A model generated the notes under the pieces. It ran no database searches and was not told where the DNA came from. It was given only the letters and a program-made list of their open reading frames with translations. This document shows, piece after piece, positions 54,696 to 63,412 of a stretch of DNA of 64,000 nucleotides. How positions within the stretch are numbered: the stretch's first letter is position 1; every line of letters starts with the position of its first letter. The stretch lies in contig NZ_JBHTLI010000001.1 of the NCBI RefSeq assembly GCF_042678405.1, forward strand, positions 1,426,001 to 1,490,000. Reading direction: 5' to 3'. The position numbers and the translations under genes were made by a program. This DNA comes from Salegentibacter_A chungangensis. Lineage in GTDB: Bacteria; Bacteroidota; Bacteroidia; Flavobacteriales; Flavobacteriaceae.

Positions 54696-56339
54696 TTATT
54701 GATTTTGTGCCATCTTGGCATCTTTCTTTTTCTTAGAGTACTCGTGAGAAGCTTTTACAAAAGCGACGAAAAGAGGATGCGGACTTGCCACGGTACTCTT
54801 ATATTCAGGATGGTATTGTACCCCTACGAACCAAGGATGGTCTTTTAACTCAACCACTTCTACGAGGCCTGTTTCGGGGTTTATTCCTGAACTAAGCATA
54901 CCTGCTTTTTCAAGTTGTTCTTTGTATTTATTATTGTATTCGTAACGGTGGCGATGTCTTTCTTTAATATCGCTTTTGCCGTACACATCGTGAATTATCG
55001 TTTTATCGGCAAGATGGCAGTCCCAGGCACCTAATCTCATAGTGCCGCCCATATGGGTGATGTTTTTCTGCTCTTCCATAATGTCTATTACCGGGTGTTT
55101 GGTCTCCGGATCCATTTCGGTAGAACTGGCACCTTTCAACTGGAGTACATTTCTTGCGAACTCAATAACCGCCATTTGCATTCCCAGGCAAATTCCTAAG
55201 AACGGCAGGTCATTTTCTCTTGCAAATTGTACGGCATCTATCTTACCTTCAATCCCTCGTTCCCCGAATCCTGGAGCAACAAGTACCCCGTCCAGGTGAG
55301 AGATCTTATGTTTTATGGTGTTCTCGTTTATGAATTCAGAATGTATGCTTTCTACATTCACTCTTACTTCATTCTCGGCTCCCGCATGTATAAAGGCTTC
55401 AAGTATAGATTTGTAGGAATCCTGAAGTTCCACATACTTCCCAATAAGACCAATGGTTACCTCAGCTTTAGGATTCTTATGTCTTTCAAGGAACTGGTTC
55501 CAGCGGTCTAGGTTAGGCGTGGTATCATCTGGTAATGCCAGTTTTTTCAGGGTTACCGTATCCAGTCCTTCCTTAAGCATCATCCCGGGCACATCATAAA
55601 TGGTTGGGGCATCTATAGACTGAATTACCGCTTCCTGTCTTACGTTACAGAAAATAGCCAGTTTACGCCTGATATCATCAGAGAGTTCGTGTTCTGTACG
55701 GCAAACCAGGATATCGGCTTTGATACCGCTTTCCATTAATGTTTTTACACTGTGCTGTGTAGGCTTGGTCTTTAATTCGCCTGCAGCAGAGAGATAAGGG
55801 ACAAGCGTAAGGTGGATCACCAGGGCGTTATCGTCTCCCAGTTCCCACTTCAGTTGCCTTACCGCTTCAATATATGGAAGGGACTCAATATCCCCCACTG
55901 TACCTCCAATCTCGGTAATTACGATGTCATAATCGCCATTCTTTCCGAGGATCTGGATACGTTCTTTAATTTCGTTTGTAATATGAGGAACCACCTGCAC
56001 GGTTTTTCCTAAAAATTCTCCGCGGCGCTCTTTTTCGATCACGCTCTGGTAAATACGGCCGGTAGTAACGTTATTGGCCTGAGAGGTGTTTACGTTTAAG
56101 AATCGCTCATAATGGCCCAGATCCAGGTCGGTCTCAGCCCCGTCTTCGGTCACATAGCATTCGCCGTGTTCATAAGGGTTAAGGGTACCGGGATCAACAT
56201 TTATGTAGGGGTCCAGTTTCTGAATAGTGGTAGTAAAACCACGGGCTTGCAGTAATTTTGCCAGAGAGGCTGCTATAATTCCTTTTCCTAAAGAAGAAGA
56301 AACGCCGCCAGTGACAAAAATATACTTGGTTTCGGCCAT
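54696..56339 (-). CDS. pyrG: CTP synthase
   Basis: Makes CTP from UTP, ATP and glutamine. 547 residues: synthetase domain with FVTGGVSSSLGKGI and EDGAETDLDLGHYERF, and GATase domain with FLGICLGMQMAV (nucleophile Cys) and QYHPEYKSTV. Normal length and complete. It precedes yidC in the same direction, an arrangement I recall from other Flavobacteriaceae. Confidence 0.97.
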   Translation of the reverse strand: MAETKYIFVTGGVSSSLGKGIIAASLAKLLQARGFTTTIQKLDPYINVDPGTLNPYEHGECYVTEDGAETDLDLGHYERFLNVNTSQANNVTTGRIYQSVIEKERRGEFLGKTVQVVPHITNEIKERIQILGKNGDYDIVITEIGGTVGDIESLPYIEAVRQLKWELGDDNALVIHLTLVPYLSAAGELKTKPTQHSVKTLMESGIKADILVCRTEHELSDDIRRKLAIFCNVRQEAVIQSIDAPTIYDVPGMMLKEGLDTVTLKKLALPDDTTPNLDRWNQFLERHKNPKAEVTIGLIGKYVELQDSYKSILEAFIHAGAENEVRVNVESIHSEFINENTIKHKISHLDGVLVAPGFGERGIEGKIDAVQFARENDLPFLGICLGMQMAVIEFARNVLQLKGASSTEMDPETKHPVIDIMEEQKNITHMGGTMRLGAWDCHLADKTIIHDVYGKSDIKERHRHRYEYNNKYKEQLEKAGMLSSGINPETGLVEVVELKDHPWFVGVQYHPEYKSTVASPHPLFVAFVKASHEYSKKKKDAKMAQNQ

Positions 56340-56460
56340 TTTAAAAGTATTTGTTGCGTTGTGTTTATTCAGGGCGCTAAATTACAAATAAGAATAGAAA
56401 AAGCAGCCCATTTTAAACCTAATATTTTAGGCTGGGGAAAGCTGTGGGTAAGGGCTGAAG

Positions 56461-56700
56461 TTAGCGTGCAAGCGGGTACCTTCTCCTTATGTCTGTTAAT
56501 AATCGTTCCATCCCGTTCACTTTTAGTTCGTAAACCTGTTGCATTTGCTGGCCGAGTTTCCCTTCGGGAAATCCTTTTTGGCGATACCAGACCATATAGT
56601 ATTCCGGGATGTCTGAAAGATAATAGTCTTTATATTTCCCGAAGTACATTTTGGCATGTGCCAGTTCTATAAGCGCCTTTTGGCTTGGTTGGATAGACAT
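56461..56700 (-). CDS. Stand-alone DUF3820 protein
   Basis: 79 residues starting MSIQPSQKALIELAHAKMYF and containing FGKYKDYYLSDIPEYYMVWYRQKGFPEGKLG, a DUF3820 module. The same module ends the exonuclease at 20889. Its function is not known. It lies 43 bases after the response regulator gene and before pyrG, so it may share a message. Start chosen at MSIQ; the open frame adds 8 residues upstream. Confidence 0.8.
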   Translation of the reverse strand: MSIQPSQKALIELAHAKMYFGKYKDYYLSDIPEYYMVWYRQKGFPEGKLGQQMQQVYELKVNGMERLLTDIRRRYPLAR

Positions 56701-56743
56701 TTCAAGATTGTTCTTTAATATCACAAAGCTAAGCAGAAATGCC

Positions 56744-57112
56744 TCAATAGTCTTTTATGAAAACCGATAGTTTTGAAAGTTTTGCTTTATTCAGGGGTTT
56801 GGTCACATACTCCTTTACACAATCATAATCTTCTGCCTTTTGCCTGTCCAGTTCACTGGTACTGGAGGTTAGGATAATCGTGTCAAACCTCAGGTTATTT
56901 TCCTTCATTTTATCAAGGAATTCCCAGCCTGTCATTTCCGGCATATTAAGGTCCAGGAAAAGAAGGGCTTCACTCTCATTTTCCAGAGATTGCAGGGCCT
57001 CAACCGGATTGGTGAAATCCTTTACATTCTCTTCTATACCTTCAAGTTGCAGTAACTTTTTGGTAATAAAATTAGTAATAGGCTGGTCATCTATAAGGAT
57101 AATAGATGTCAT
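56744..57112 (-). CDS. Single-domain response regulator
   Basis: 122-residue receiver domain with no output domain: acidic pocket IDDQ (Asp8/9), phospho-acceptor Asp54 in LLFLDLNMPEMTGW, threonine in IILTSSTS and lysine in YVTKPLNK. It probably acts in a phosphorelay or by protein contact, like CheY/Spo0F. Its start overlaps the end of the sensor gene by 4 bases, so the two are coupled. Confidence 0.93.
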   Translation of the reverse strand: MTSIILIDDQPITNFITKKLLQLEGIEENVKDFTNPVEALQSLENESEALLFLDLNMPEMTGWEFLDKMKENNLRFDTIILTSSTSELDRQKAEDYDCVKEYVTKPLNKAKLSKLSVFIKDY

Positions 57113-57978
57113 AATTTTTTCGCTTTTAGTTCGGCTAGTTCTTTGGACGCCATTAATATTACTTCCTGTAATACCTTATCCATCTCATCAGCTGAAATCT
57201 TTAATTTGGGGATCAGTTCTTCCCGGCAGGTTTTATCATCCAGGACATCAAATAACTGGATGATTCCCTGGATCCTTGAGAGAGGTTCTCTCACATTATG
57301 GGAGTTTAGGGCCGAGATACGTAGCAATTTTTCATTCTGACTGAGTATTTCCTGGGTGCGTTCTTCTATGATCTGTTTCTGGTTATCTACGATCTTCTGG
57401 ATCTTTTCATTTTGCAACTGGATGGTATCAAGTGCCTTTGAAAGGGACCTGTTTTTCCGGTCCAGCTGTTTTTTTAAGAATAATTCCTGGAATTTAGCTT
57501 CAAAGGCATCAGCGGTAAGCTTCAGGATGTCAATATCTCCGGAAGCAAATGGTTTTTGGTCATCAGACAGGAGGGAAACAATTACTTTCCTGTTATTTTT
57601 CTTTAAGGACCAGGCCCAGAGTACCGGATTCTTCAGGTCTTTTTGCTCCATTGTCCCTTCTATAAAAGCCGGGGGAATGTCTGAAGTTTTTATCGGGATG
57701 TCTCTTTCGTAAAGTTCTTTTTCGAAAGGAAAGAGTTCGGTTTTATTTTTAAAATCATACCAGGATTCATTTTTTTTCAGGGAAAAGAATAAAAAACGCT
57801 CATCCTGTTCCATTGCTACCCTAATGATGTGGAAATTCAGCAGGTATTTAAGGTGACGTTTTGAAACAATACCCACTTCCTCCAGACTGCTGCAACGGCT
57901 TATGTTGGTGGCGAATTTGGAATAGGCTTCATAGGCTATCCTGTAAAGCCTGGATGGATCCTGTTCATTATATGCCAT
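57109..57978 (-). CDS. GAF-like sensor with DHp-like helix but no kinase ATPase domain
   Basis: 289 residues: a GAF-like N-terminal region (about 10-165), a coiled coil (about 170-220, KNRSLSKALDTIQLQNEKI), and a helical hairpin with ISALNSHNVREPLSRIQGI (His227) that matches the histidine-kinase phospho-acceptor (HisKA) box. The protein stops about 60 residues later; no N, G1 or G2 box of an ATPase domain follows, and no frameshifted remnant is visible because the next gene starts inside the stop. It cannot autophosphorylate and may serve as a phosphotransfer dimer for the adjacent regulator. First after the AhpD-like gene. Confidence 0.82.
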   Translation of the reverse strand: MAYNEQDPSRLYRIAYEAYSKFATNISRCSSLEEVGIVSKRHLKYLLNFHIIRVAMEQDERFLFFSLKKNESWYDFKNKTELFPFEKELYERDIPIKTSDIPPAFIEGTMEQKDLKNPVLWAWSLKKNNRKVIVSLLSDDQKPFASGDIDILKLTADAFEAKFQELFLKKQLDRKNRSLSKALDTIQLQNEKIQKIVDNQKQIIEERTQEILSQNEKLLRISALNSHNVREPLSRIQGIIQLFDVLDDKTCREELIPKLKISADEMDKVLQEVILMASKELAELKAKKL

Positions 57979-58011
57979 AGTAGGGAAATTAAGAAAAAGC
58001 TGAGTTTTGGG

Positions 58012-58596
58012 CTATTCTGCTGTTTCCAGAAGTTCGTTGTCTATTTTGATCCCCGAAACATCGGCTATGGTATTGAGCATATTCACCAGGTCTGCCTGTG
58101 CCATTAGTTCCTGCACTTCAGCCTTGGAGAAACCCGCCTTTTCCAATTCCTCAAAGTCGTCCTCACTAATATCGCTGTGATGCAAAGCGGCTTTTGTGAC
58201 CACCTGTACCGCGGTTCGATAACTTACCGGCATACTTGGAGAGTTTATTTGCTCGGTGGCCTTGAAGTTTTGGTCTTCAGAGATCATCGCGCTCATACTG
58301 TCGGCAAAAATTCCGTGGGCGTGCGAGCAGTAATTACAACCTCTTTCCTTTGAAACGTTATAGATAATTAGTTGCTTTAAAACATTTGGTACTTCGCCCA
58401 GCATTAAGGTATGCTTTAGCTTCGCCCAGTTTCCTTTTAACAGAATAGGATTGCTCCCCTGGCATTTAAACCAGTTAAGAACAAAAGGTAATTGCAAGGT
58501 TTTCTTGGTGTCGTCATAAATTTCCCGTACTTCAGGAGATGCGTCGTCATAGGAAATCAACGGATATCTGCTGACTGAGGTAGTTTCTGTATTCAT
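58012..58596 (-). CDS. AhpD-like carboxymuconolactone decarboxylase family protein
   Basis: 194 residues with the redox motif RGCNYCSHAH (Cys87, Cys90, His94) of the AhpD/CMD family, in a helical protein. AhpD-type members carry alkylhydroperoxidase activity. Cytoplasmic; no signal peptide. Lies 33 bases upstream of the sensor gene on the same strand, possibly the first gene of an operon that continues to DUF3820. Divergent from the GH3 gene. Confidence 0.87.
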   Translation of the reverse strand: MNTETTSVSRYPLISYDDASPEVREIYDDTKKTLQLPFVLNWFKCQGSNPILLKGNWAKLKHTLMLGEVPNVLKQLIIYNVSKERGCNYCSHAHGIFADSMSAMISEDQNFKATEQINSPSMPVSYRTAVQVVTKAALHHSDISEDDFEELEKAGFSKAEVQELMAQADLVNMLNTIADVSGIKIDNELLETAE

Positions 58597-58614
58597 ATTA
58601 AAGTAGATTAGTTA

Positions 58615-58647
58615 GTGGTATGGGGCAATTTGGGAACAAATTACCAC
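58615..58647. promoter_or_regulatory. Dyad between AhpD-like and GH3 genes
   Basis: AATTTG (58627-58632) and CAAATT (58637-58642) flank GGAA, and an outer GTGGTA/TACCAC pair (58615-58620, 58642-58647) partly overlaps. It lies 19 bases upstream of the AhpD-like start and could be an operator. The rest of this 248-base gap shows only ATCCTG-AA-CAGGAT near 58733. Confidence 0.35.
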
Positions 58648-58844
58648 TTAATATAACAATTTTAGCTAATAAATCATTTTACCTGCCTGAAATTAGACTT
58701 TTCTTAAGATTTGTTAGTGTGGAAATTCGATATCCTGAACAGGATTTCAGGTTGATTAAGGTTAAAATAATGATAATTTCGCCGGAATGAATTTCAGGCT
58801 TTAACGATTTAAGTATCTTCAAAATCTAAAATAAATATTGAAAT

Positions 58845-60368
58845 ATGGCCATAGTTGGTTCAATAATAAAAAGTCTTATAGACCTTCGTGACAGTATAGT
58901 TCCTGAACCCGAAGCTCAGAAATCCCAGGAGGAGGTCCTTAAAAAATTGCTCAAAAAGGCGAAGGATACCGAATTCGGGAAGCATTACGATTTTGAAGGT
59001 ATTCTGGCAGCAGATGATGTGCAGAAGGCCTTTGCCGAAAAACTGCCTTATTTTGATTATAATAAACTTCATAAGGAATGGTGGTATCGCCTGCACGAAG
59101 GGGAAGAGAATATCACCTGGCCGGGACGCCCGCCTTATTTCGCCTTGAGCTCAGGAACTACCGGGAAGTCGAGTAAGCGAATTCCGGTGACCGATGAGAT
59201 GGTGGAAGCTATCAGAAAGGCCGGCATCAAGCAGGTGAGCGCACTCAGCAATTTTGACCTTCCTCCGGATTTTTTCGAGAAAGAGATTATGATGCTCGGG
59301 AGTTCTACCGATCTCCAGAAAGAAGGGGACCATAAGGAGGGAGAGATCAGCGGGATTAGCGCCAGTAATATTCCGTTTTGGTTCAGGGGATATTATAAAC
59401 CCGGCGAAGAGATAGCCAAAATAGAGGAGTGGGATGACAGGGTACAGCGGATAGCAGAAAATGCCAAAAACTGGGATATTGGAGCTATTAGCGGAATCCC
59501 GTCCTGGTCTGAGCTGATGATCAAGAAGATTATAGAATACCATAATGTGGACAATATTCACGAAATATGGCCGAATCTGCAGGTATATGCTTCGGGAGGA
59601 GTGGCGTTTGAGCCTTACGAAAAGAGTTTTAACGCTCTGCTGGACCATCCGTTAACGGTTATTGATACCTATCTTGCTTCGGAAGGTTTTCTTGCCCTTC
59701 AGGAAAGACCCGATACTACTTCAATGAAACTTATCCTTGATAACGGAGTGTATTTTGAATTTGTGCCCTTTAAGCCTGAATACATTAATCAGGATGGGTC
59801 TATAGTTGAAGATGCACCTGTGGTACCTCTTTCTGATGTAAAGGAAGAAGAGGATTATGTTCTGCTTATAAGCACAGTCTCGGGAGCCTGGCGTTACCTG
59901 ATTGGAGATACCATAAAATTCACTAACGTTGAACGTAAGGAAATAAGGATCACCGGAAGGACCAAGTTCTTTTTGAATGTTGTGGGATCACAGCTTTCGG
60001 TTAACAAGATGAATGATGCCGTAAAGGAACTCGAAGAGAAATTCGATATTAAAATTCCGGAATTCACCCTTGCTGCAGTAAGGATTGACGGAGAATTCCA
60101 TCACCATTGGTACCTGGGGACAGAAGCTTCAACCTCTGAAGAAGAGCTCGCTAATGCTCTGGATGAATCCTTAAAGGCGGCAAATAAAAATTATGGTGTT
60201 GCCCGTTCCAAAGCCCTAAAAGGGGTGAAGGTGACCAAGGTCTCACCCGATCTTTTTCCTGAGTGGAGTGCAGTCAATAAAAAGAAAGGCGGACAGGTAA
60301 AAATGGAAAAAGTGATGGATGAAGAAAAGTTCGCCAAATGGGAAGCTTTTGTGAAAGAGCATTCTTAG
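58845..60368 (+). CDS. GH3 family acyl-acid amido synthetase-like enzyme
   Basis: 507 residues. FALSSGTTGKSSKRIPVT is the ATP loop of the GH3 (JAR1-like) acyl-adenylate family; VVGSQLSVNKMNDAVKELEEKF and YRLIGDTIKF-like sequence (WRYLIGDTIKFTN) belong to the same family. In plants such enzymes join amino acids to auxin or jasmonate. Bacterial members are common in Bacteroidota and their substrates are unknown. It ends 74 bases from the convergent protease gene. No partner biosynthetic gene is near. Confidence 0.9.
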   Translation: MAIVGSIIKSLIDLRDSIVPEPEAQKSQEEVLKKLLKKAKDTEFGKHYDFEGILAADDVQKAFAEKLPYFDYNKLHKEWWYRLHEGEENITWPGRPPYFALSSGTTGKSSKRIPVTDEMVEAIRKAGIKQVSALSNFDLPPDFFEKEIMMLGSSTDLQKEGDHKEGEISGISASNIPFWFRGYYKPGEEIAKIEEWDDRVQRIAENAKNWDIGAISGIPSWSELMIKKIIEYHNVDNIHEIWPNLQVYASGGVAFEPYEKSFNALLDHPLTVIDTYLASEGFLALQERPDTTSMKLILDNGVYFEFVPFKPEYINQDGSIVEDAPVVPLSDVKEEEDYVLLISTVSGAWRYLIGDTIKFTNVERKEIRITGRTKFFLNVVGSQLSVNKMNDAVKELEEKFDIKIPEFTLAAVRIDGEFHHHWYLGTEASTSEEELANALDESLKAANKNYGVARSKALKGVKVTKVSPDLFPEWSAVNKKKGGQVKMEKVMDEEKFAKWEAFVKEHS

Positions 60369-60408
60369 GAACTTCAGCTAAATTCAGCATTAAAATTATC
60401 GAAAACTT

Positions 60409-60449
60409 AAAGTGATCTTCAGCTTTAACCAAAGAGCCGGGATCACTTT
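60409..60449. terminator. Hairpin across the ends of the GH3 and protease genes
   Basis: AAAGTGATC (60409-60417) and GATCACTTT (60441-60449) are perfect 9-base inverted repeats; the second includes the stop codon of the convergent protease gene. T runs are weak, so termination is a guess. Confidence 0.4.
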
Positions 60450-61105
60450 CCTTCTTCAGCATCCAGCTTATCTACCAGGGCCATTATTTCTTCCTGAGAA
60501 AGATATAAACGCTTTATCCTGGATTTATAGGAGTCGGATAGGTGTGCGTGGTTCAGAATAAAGTCTTTGGTAGCGATTATATAACTTCCAAGACCGTGGT
60601 TTACCGCATAAGTATCGGCGGCACGCTCTGCTTCCTGAATATAATTTTTAGAAGTAAGGTATTTTACCCCAAACCAGATCATATTGGTTGCGCTGCGTTC
60701 ACGGTAATCCATAATATGGCCCAGTTCGTGGCCAATCCATCCAATGAGAACTTCAGAAGGGACATCGGCCACATCAAAGACCTCATCCTCGATCTGGATC
60801 TCTTCACTTATCATAATGAAATAGCCCCTTTTTTTCTTGTTCTTCAGTAAACCCGAAACCTTGGGCTGGGCCTGCATAAAAGACTTTTTAATATTATTCT
60901 TGAATTTGAACTCTATAGGCGTGTTCTTAAGTTCGGGGTAATGGGAAAGAGCTATATAGGCTTCACGCCAAATTTCATCAGGTACTATCTTGTTGGTTAG
61001 CTCAAGACTGTCTTTTTGTTTCATAGGCGAATTCTGGGCATAGCAGACCGGTATAAATAGCAACATCATCACGATATAGGTCGTTATTTTCATCAATCTG
61101 TTCAT
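60443..61105 (-). CDS. Exported M48-like zinc metallopeptidase
   Basis: 220 residues with N-terminal signal sequence MNRLMKITTYIVMMLLFIPVCYAQ. HELGH at about 126-130 and the downstream EAERAADTYAV supply the zinc ligands and are typical of M48-like minimal proteases. No other M48 domain elements such as membrane helices remain, so it is a compact exported form. Start at 61105 or 61093 both fit. Divergent from the hydrolase gene across a palindrome-rich region. Confidence 0.85.
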   Translation of the reverse strand: MNRLMKITTYIVMMLLFIPVCYAQNSPMKQKDSLELTNKIVPDEIWREAYIALSHYPELKNTPIEFKFKNNIKKSFMQAQPKVSGLLKNKKKRGYFIMISEEIQIEDEVFDVADVPSEVLIGWIGHELGHIMDYRERSATNMIWFGVKYLTSKNYIQEAERAADTYAVNHGLGSYIIATKDFILNHAHLSDSYKSRIKRLYLSQEEIMALVDKLDAEEGK

Positions 61106-61193
61106 TCTTCAATAGCTCTTATGCAAGTTAGTATAAAATAAATACTCTCATAAATATCGATTTTAAAATACTCCTAAAAAATGGAGAAAATTA

Positions 61194-61285
61194 CGGTATT
61201 TTCTACTGGTAATGAAAATACCGTTCCATATCCGGAATTCGGAACGCTATTTGGCAATTGTCAAATAATTTATAACTTTAAAGTT
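61194..61285. promoter_or_regulatory. Run of four palindromes between divergent secreted-protein genes
   Basis: In order: CGGTATTTTC/GAAAATACCG (61194-61203, 61214-61223, perfect), GTTCC/GGAAC (61223-61227, 61241-61245), ATTTGGCAATTGTCAAAT (61249-61266, one mismatched pair) and AACTTTAAAGTT (61274-61285, perfect). None carries a T run of terminator type. They lie upstream of both the M48-like gene and the hydrolase gene and look like operator sites. Confidence 0.5.
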
Positions 61286-61380
61286 CTGACTTTTAAAACT
61301 ATAAGGTTTTTCTGCCCTACAGGTCGGTGGTTTTTGTCGCTCAGATGAAACAACACCATACTAACCAATTATTACACTTT

Positions 61381-62865
61381 ATGAAGATCAGATTCTCTTA
61401 TCCGGTCTACCGATCTGGTTCCGGATTTTCACAAGCCATTAAAACATTTTCTGTAACTGTTCTATTATTATTCTCAGTTTTAGCGAAAGGACAGGAAACT
61501 GAAGACTACCTTGAAATGCCCGTAAAGGAGGGCTTTATTTCTCTGGCAGATTCGGTGAAACTGCATTATCGCAGTGTAGGCAACGGCAAGGATACTCTTG
61601 TAGTGCTTCACGGTGGTCCCGGCTTACACCTTAATTACCTGGATGCCGATCTTCGCCCCCTTGCCTTATCTAAGACGCTTATTTTTTACGACCAGAGAAC
61701 AGCCGGGAAGTCTACTTTAGTAAAGGACACTACCAGGCTGAGATTGCAGGACTATGTGGAAGACCTTGAGGCAGTAAGACAATATTTTGATATAGGCCGG
61801 CTAAACCTGATGGGGCATTCCTGGGGTGGATTCTTGGCGGCAAGTTATGCGATAGAGTATCCTCACAAGACCAGATCTCTTCTACTGGTAGAACCCGGGC
61901 CGCCTCCTGCATATAAGCCCTTTTTTGAAGATTTTCAGCCAACGGGCAGGATTGACAGTCTACGTCTAAAGAAAATGAACAGGGTAGCTGAGACCTGGGC
62001 AGATTCGGAAAATCCTTATAAGAACTGCTGGGACTTTTTCAGCATTTTCGGAAGAGCATATACTTCCAACCCGGAATATGTAAAACAGGCCTGGGGAGGA
62101 ATATGCAATTCCCCGCAAAAAGTGTTGAACAGTCCTTATCGAAAATATGTGATTGGCTCTTTGGGTAAAGAGTACGATTTGCGCTCAAAGCTGAAGGAAT
62201 TGGATTTGCCGGTGCTTATAATTTACGGGAAGGATGATCCTTTGCCCATTGGAGGCGTTAAGCAATGGAATGAAGCATTTAAAAATTCCCGAATGGTAGT
62301 TATAGAAAATTCAGGACACTTCCCTTACTATGAAAAACCTGATGAGTTCTTTCCCCTGGTAACATCTTTCCTGGAAGATCCTGATGCACTGGCGCAAGCT
62401 GATATGTTGGTCTGGCCACCTGCGGCCGATAGTGCCGCTACTGAATTTTCTGAAACCTGGTGGGAGATTACCAGCGCTAATTCCAGATTAGAAAAAGCGA
62501 TAGCAGCCCAGGATTCAGAGCTGGCTACAGAAAATTATACCGAAGATGCAATCTTTTTGATTCCTACCGCACCTCCAATGAAGGGAAAGGCACAGATAGA
62601 TGCATTTTTTAAGGATAACTTTCATAAAGGGGTTCGGTCTGCCGAATTTCAGACCCTCGATATTGAAGGAACAGAGAAGATCCTTTCTGAAGCCGGAAGG
62701 TATGTGTTACGGGATGAAAAAGGGGAGATTCTGGATATGGGAAAATATATGGTGGTCTGGAAAAAAGTAGACGGGAAGTGGAGGATGCACAGAGATATGT
62801 TCAATACCTCTATGAACACTCCTTCAGAGCTTTATGAATTTGAAGATTTAGGTGTGTCTGAATAA
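61381..62865 (+). CDS. Exported alpha/beta hydrolase fused to an NTF2-like domain
   Basis: 494 residues. Signal peptide with core FSVTVLLLFSVLAKGQ after a long basic N-region; then a proline-iminopeptidase-like hydrolase: HGGPG oxyanion loop (77-81), nucleophile Ser147 in GHSWGG, Asp in YGKDDPLP and His in NSGHFPYYE. From about 360 a DUF4440/NTF2-like domain follows (AAQDSELATENYTEDAIFLIP, VVWKKVDGKWRMHRD). The combination is unusual. The start could also be ATG 61345 or GTG 61327; 61381 gives the cleanest signal peptide. Substrate unknown. Confidence 0.88.
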   Translation: MKIRFSYPVYRSGSGFSQAIKTFSVTVLLLFSVLAKGQETEDYLEMPVKEGFISLADSVKLHYRSVGNGKDTLVVLHGGPGLHLNYLDADLRPLALSKTLIFYDQRTAGKSTLVKDTTRLRLQDYVEDLEAVRQYFDIGRLNLMGHSWGGFLAASYAIEYPHKTRSLLLVEPGPPPAYKPFFEDFQPTGRIDSLRLKKMNRVAETWADSENPYKNCWDFFSIFGRAYTSNPEYVKQAWGGICNSPQKVLNSPYRKYVIGSLGKEYDLRSKLKELDLPVLIIYGKDDPLPIGGVKQWNEAFKNSRMVVIENSGHFPYYEKPDEFFPLVTSFLEDPDALAQADMLVWPPAADSAATEFSETWWEITSANSRLEKAIAAQDSELATENYTEDAIFLIPTAPPMKGKAQIDAFFKDNFHKGVRSAEFQTLDIEGTEKILSEAGRYVLRDEKGEILDMGKYMVVWKKVDGKWRMHRDMFNTSMNTPSELYEFEDLGVSE

Positions 62866-62887
62866 ATTGTAAAGTCCTGAAACAAAA

Positions 62888-62916
62888 AAAAGCGGGTTTT
62901 AAAACCCGCTTTTTTA
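62888..62916. terminator. Bidirectional terminator
   Basis: AGCGGGTTTTAAAACCCGCT (62891-62910) is a perfect 20-base palindrome with A and T runs; it ends the hydrolase gene and the convergent DUF4168 gene. Confidence 0.9.
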
Positions 62917-62935
62917 TTATGGTTTCTTCTTTCGC

Positions 62936-63412
62936 TTAACCTTGCATCAGGTTCTGAAGGCGTTGCTGAAGTTCACGATCTGAACGCAATGCCATTGCCA
63001 GTTGCTCATATCGCTTAAGGCTTAAGCCTTGTTCTTCGATCACTTCTTCCATTTTTTCCTGGAATTCCTTCTGCATATCTCCAAGATCTTCAACCACATC
63101 GGCGTGCATCTCTTTTTCTTCTTCGGTCATTTCGATCTCTTTATTAGGATCTAAAGAAGCCTTGTGGATTTCATTGAATCTTTTGATTTCGAAGCCTTCT
63201 TCCTTCACAAGCGCCATCATCTTCTTTTGCGCTTCCTGGTTTACCATTCTCATTTGCTGGTAGGCTTTTGCAAATTTTTGAAGCTCCGCATCGTTCACCT
63301 CAATTTTTTGCTGCTGCTGAGGTTGCATTGGCTGGGTTTGGGCTACTGCAGGTACAGTACCTAAAAGAGCAAAGAAAAATAGGAAGTTGATAATCTTTTT
63401 TGACTTAATCAT
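62936..63412 (-). CDS. Exported DUF4168 protein
   Basis: 158 residues with signal peptide MIKSKKIINFLFFFALLGTVPAVAQ, a Gln/Met-rich linker, then a helical, acidic domain: DAELQKFAKAYQQMRMVNQEAQKKM and EVIEEQGLSLKRYEQLAMALRSDRELQQRL, which matches DUF4168. Function unknown; common in Bacteroidota and cyanobacteria. Start at 63412 is the signal-peptide ATG; an upstream ATG at 63466 would add 18 residues without family sequence. Confidence 0.85.
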   Translation of the reverse strand: MIKSKKIINFLFFFALLGTVPAVAQTQPMQPQQQQKIEVNDAELQKFAKAYQQMRMVNQEAQKKMMALVKEEGFEIKRFNEIHKASLDPNKEIEMTEEEKEMHADVVEDLGDMQKEFQEKMEEVIEEQGLSLKRYEQLAMALRSDRELQQRLQNLMQG

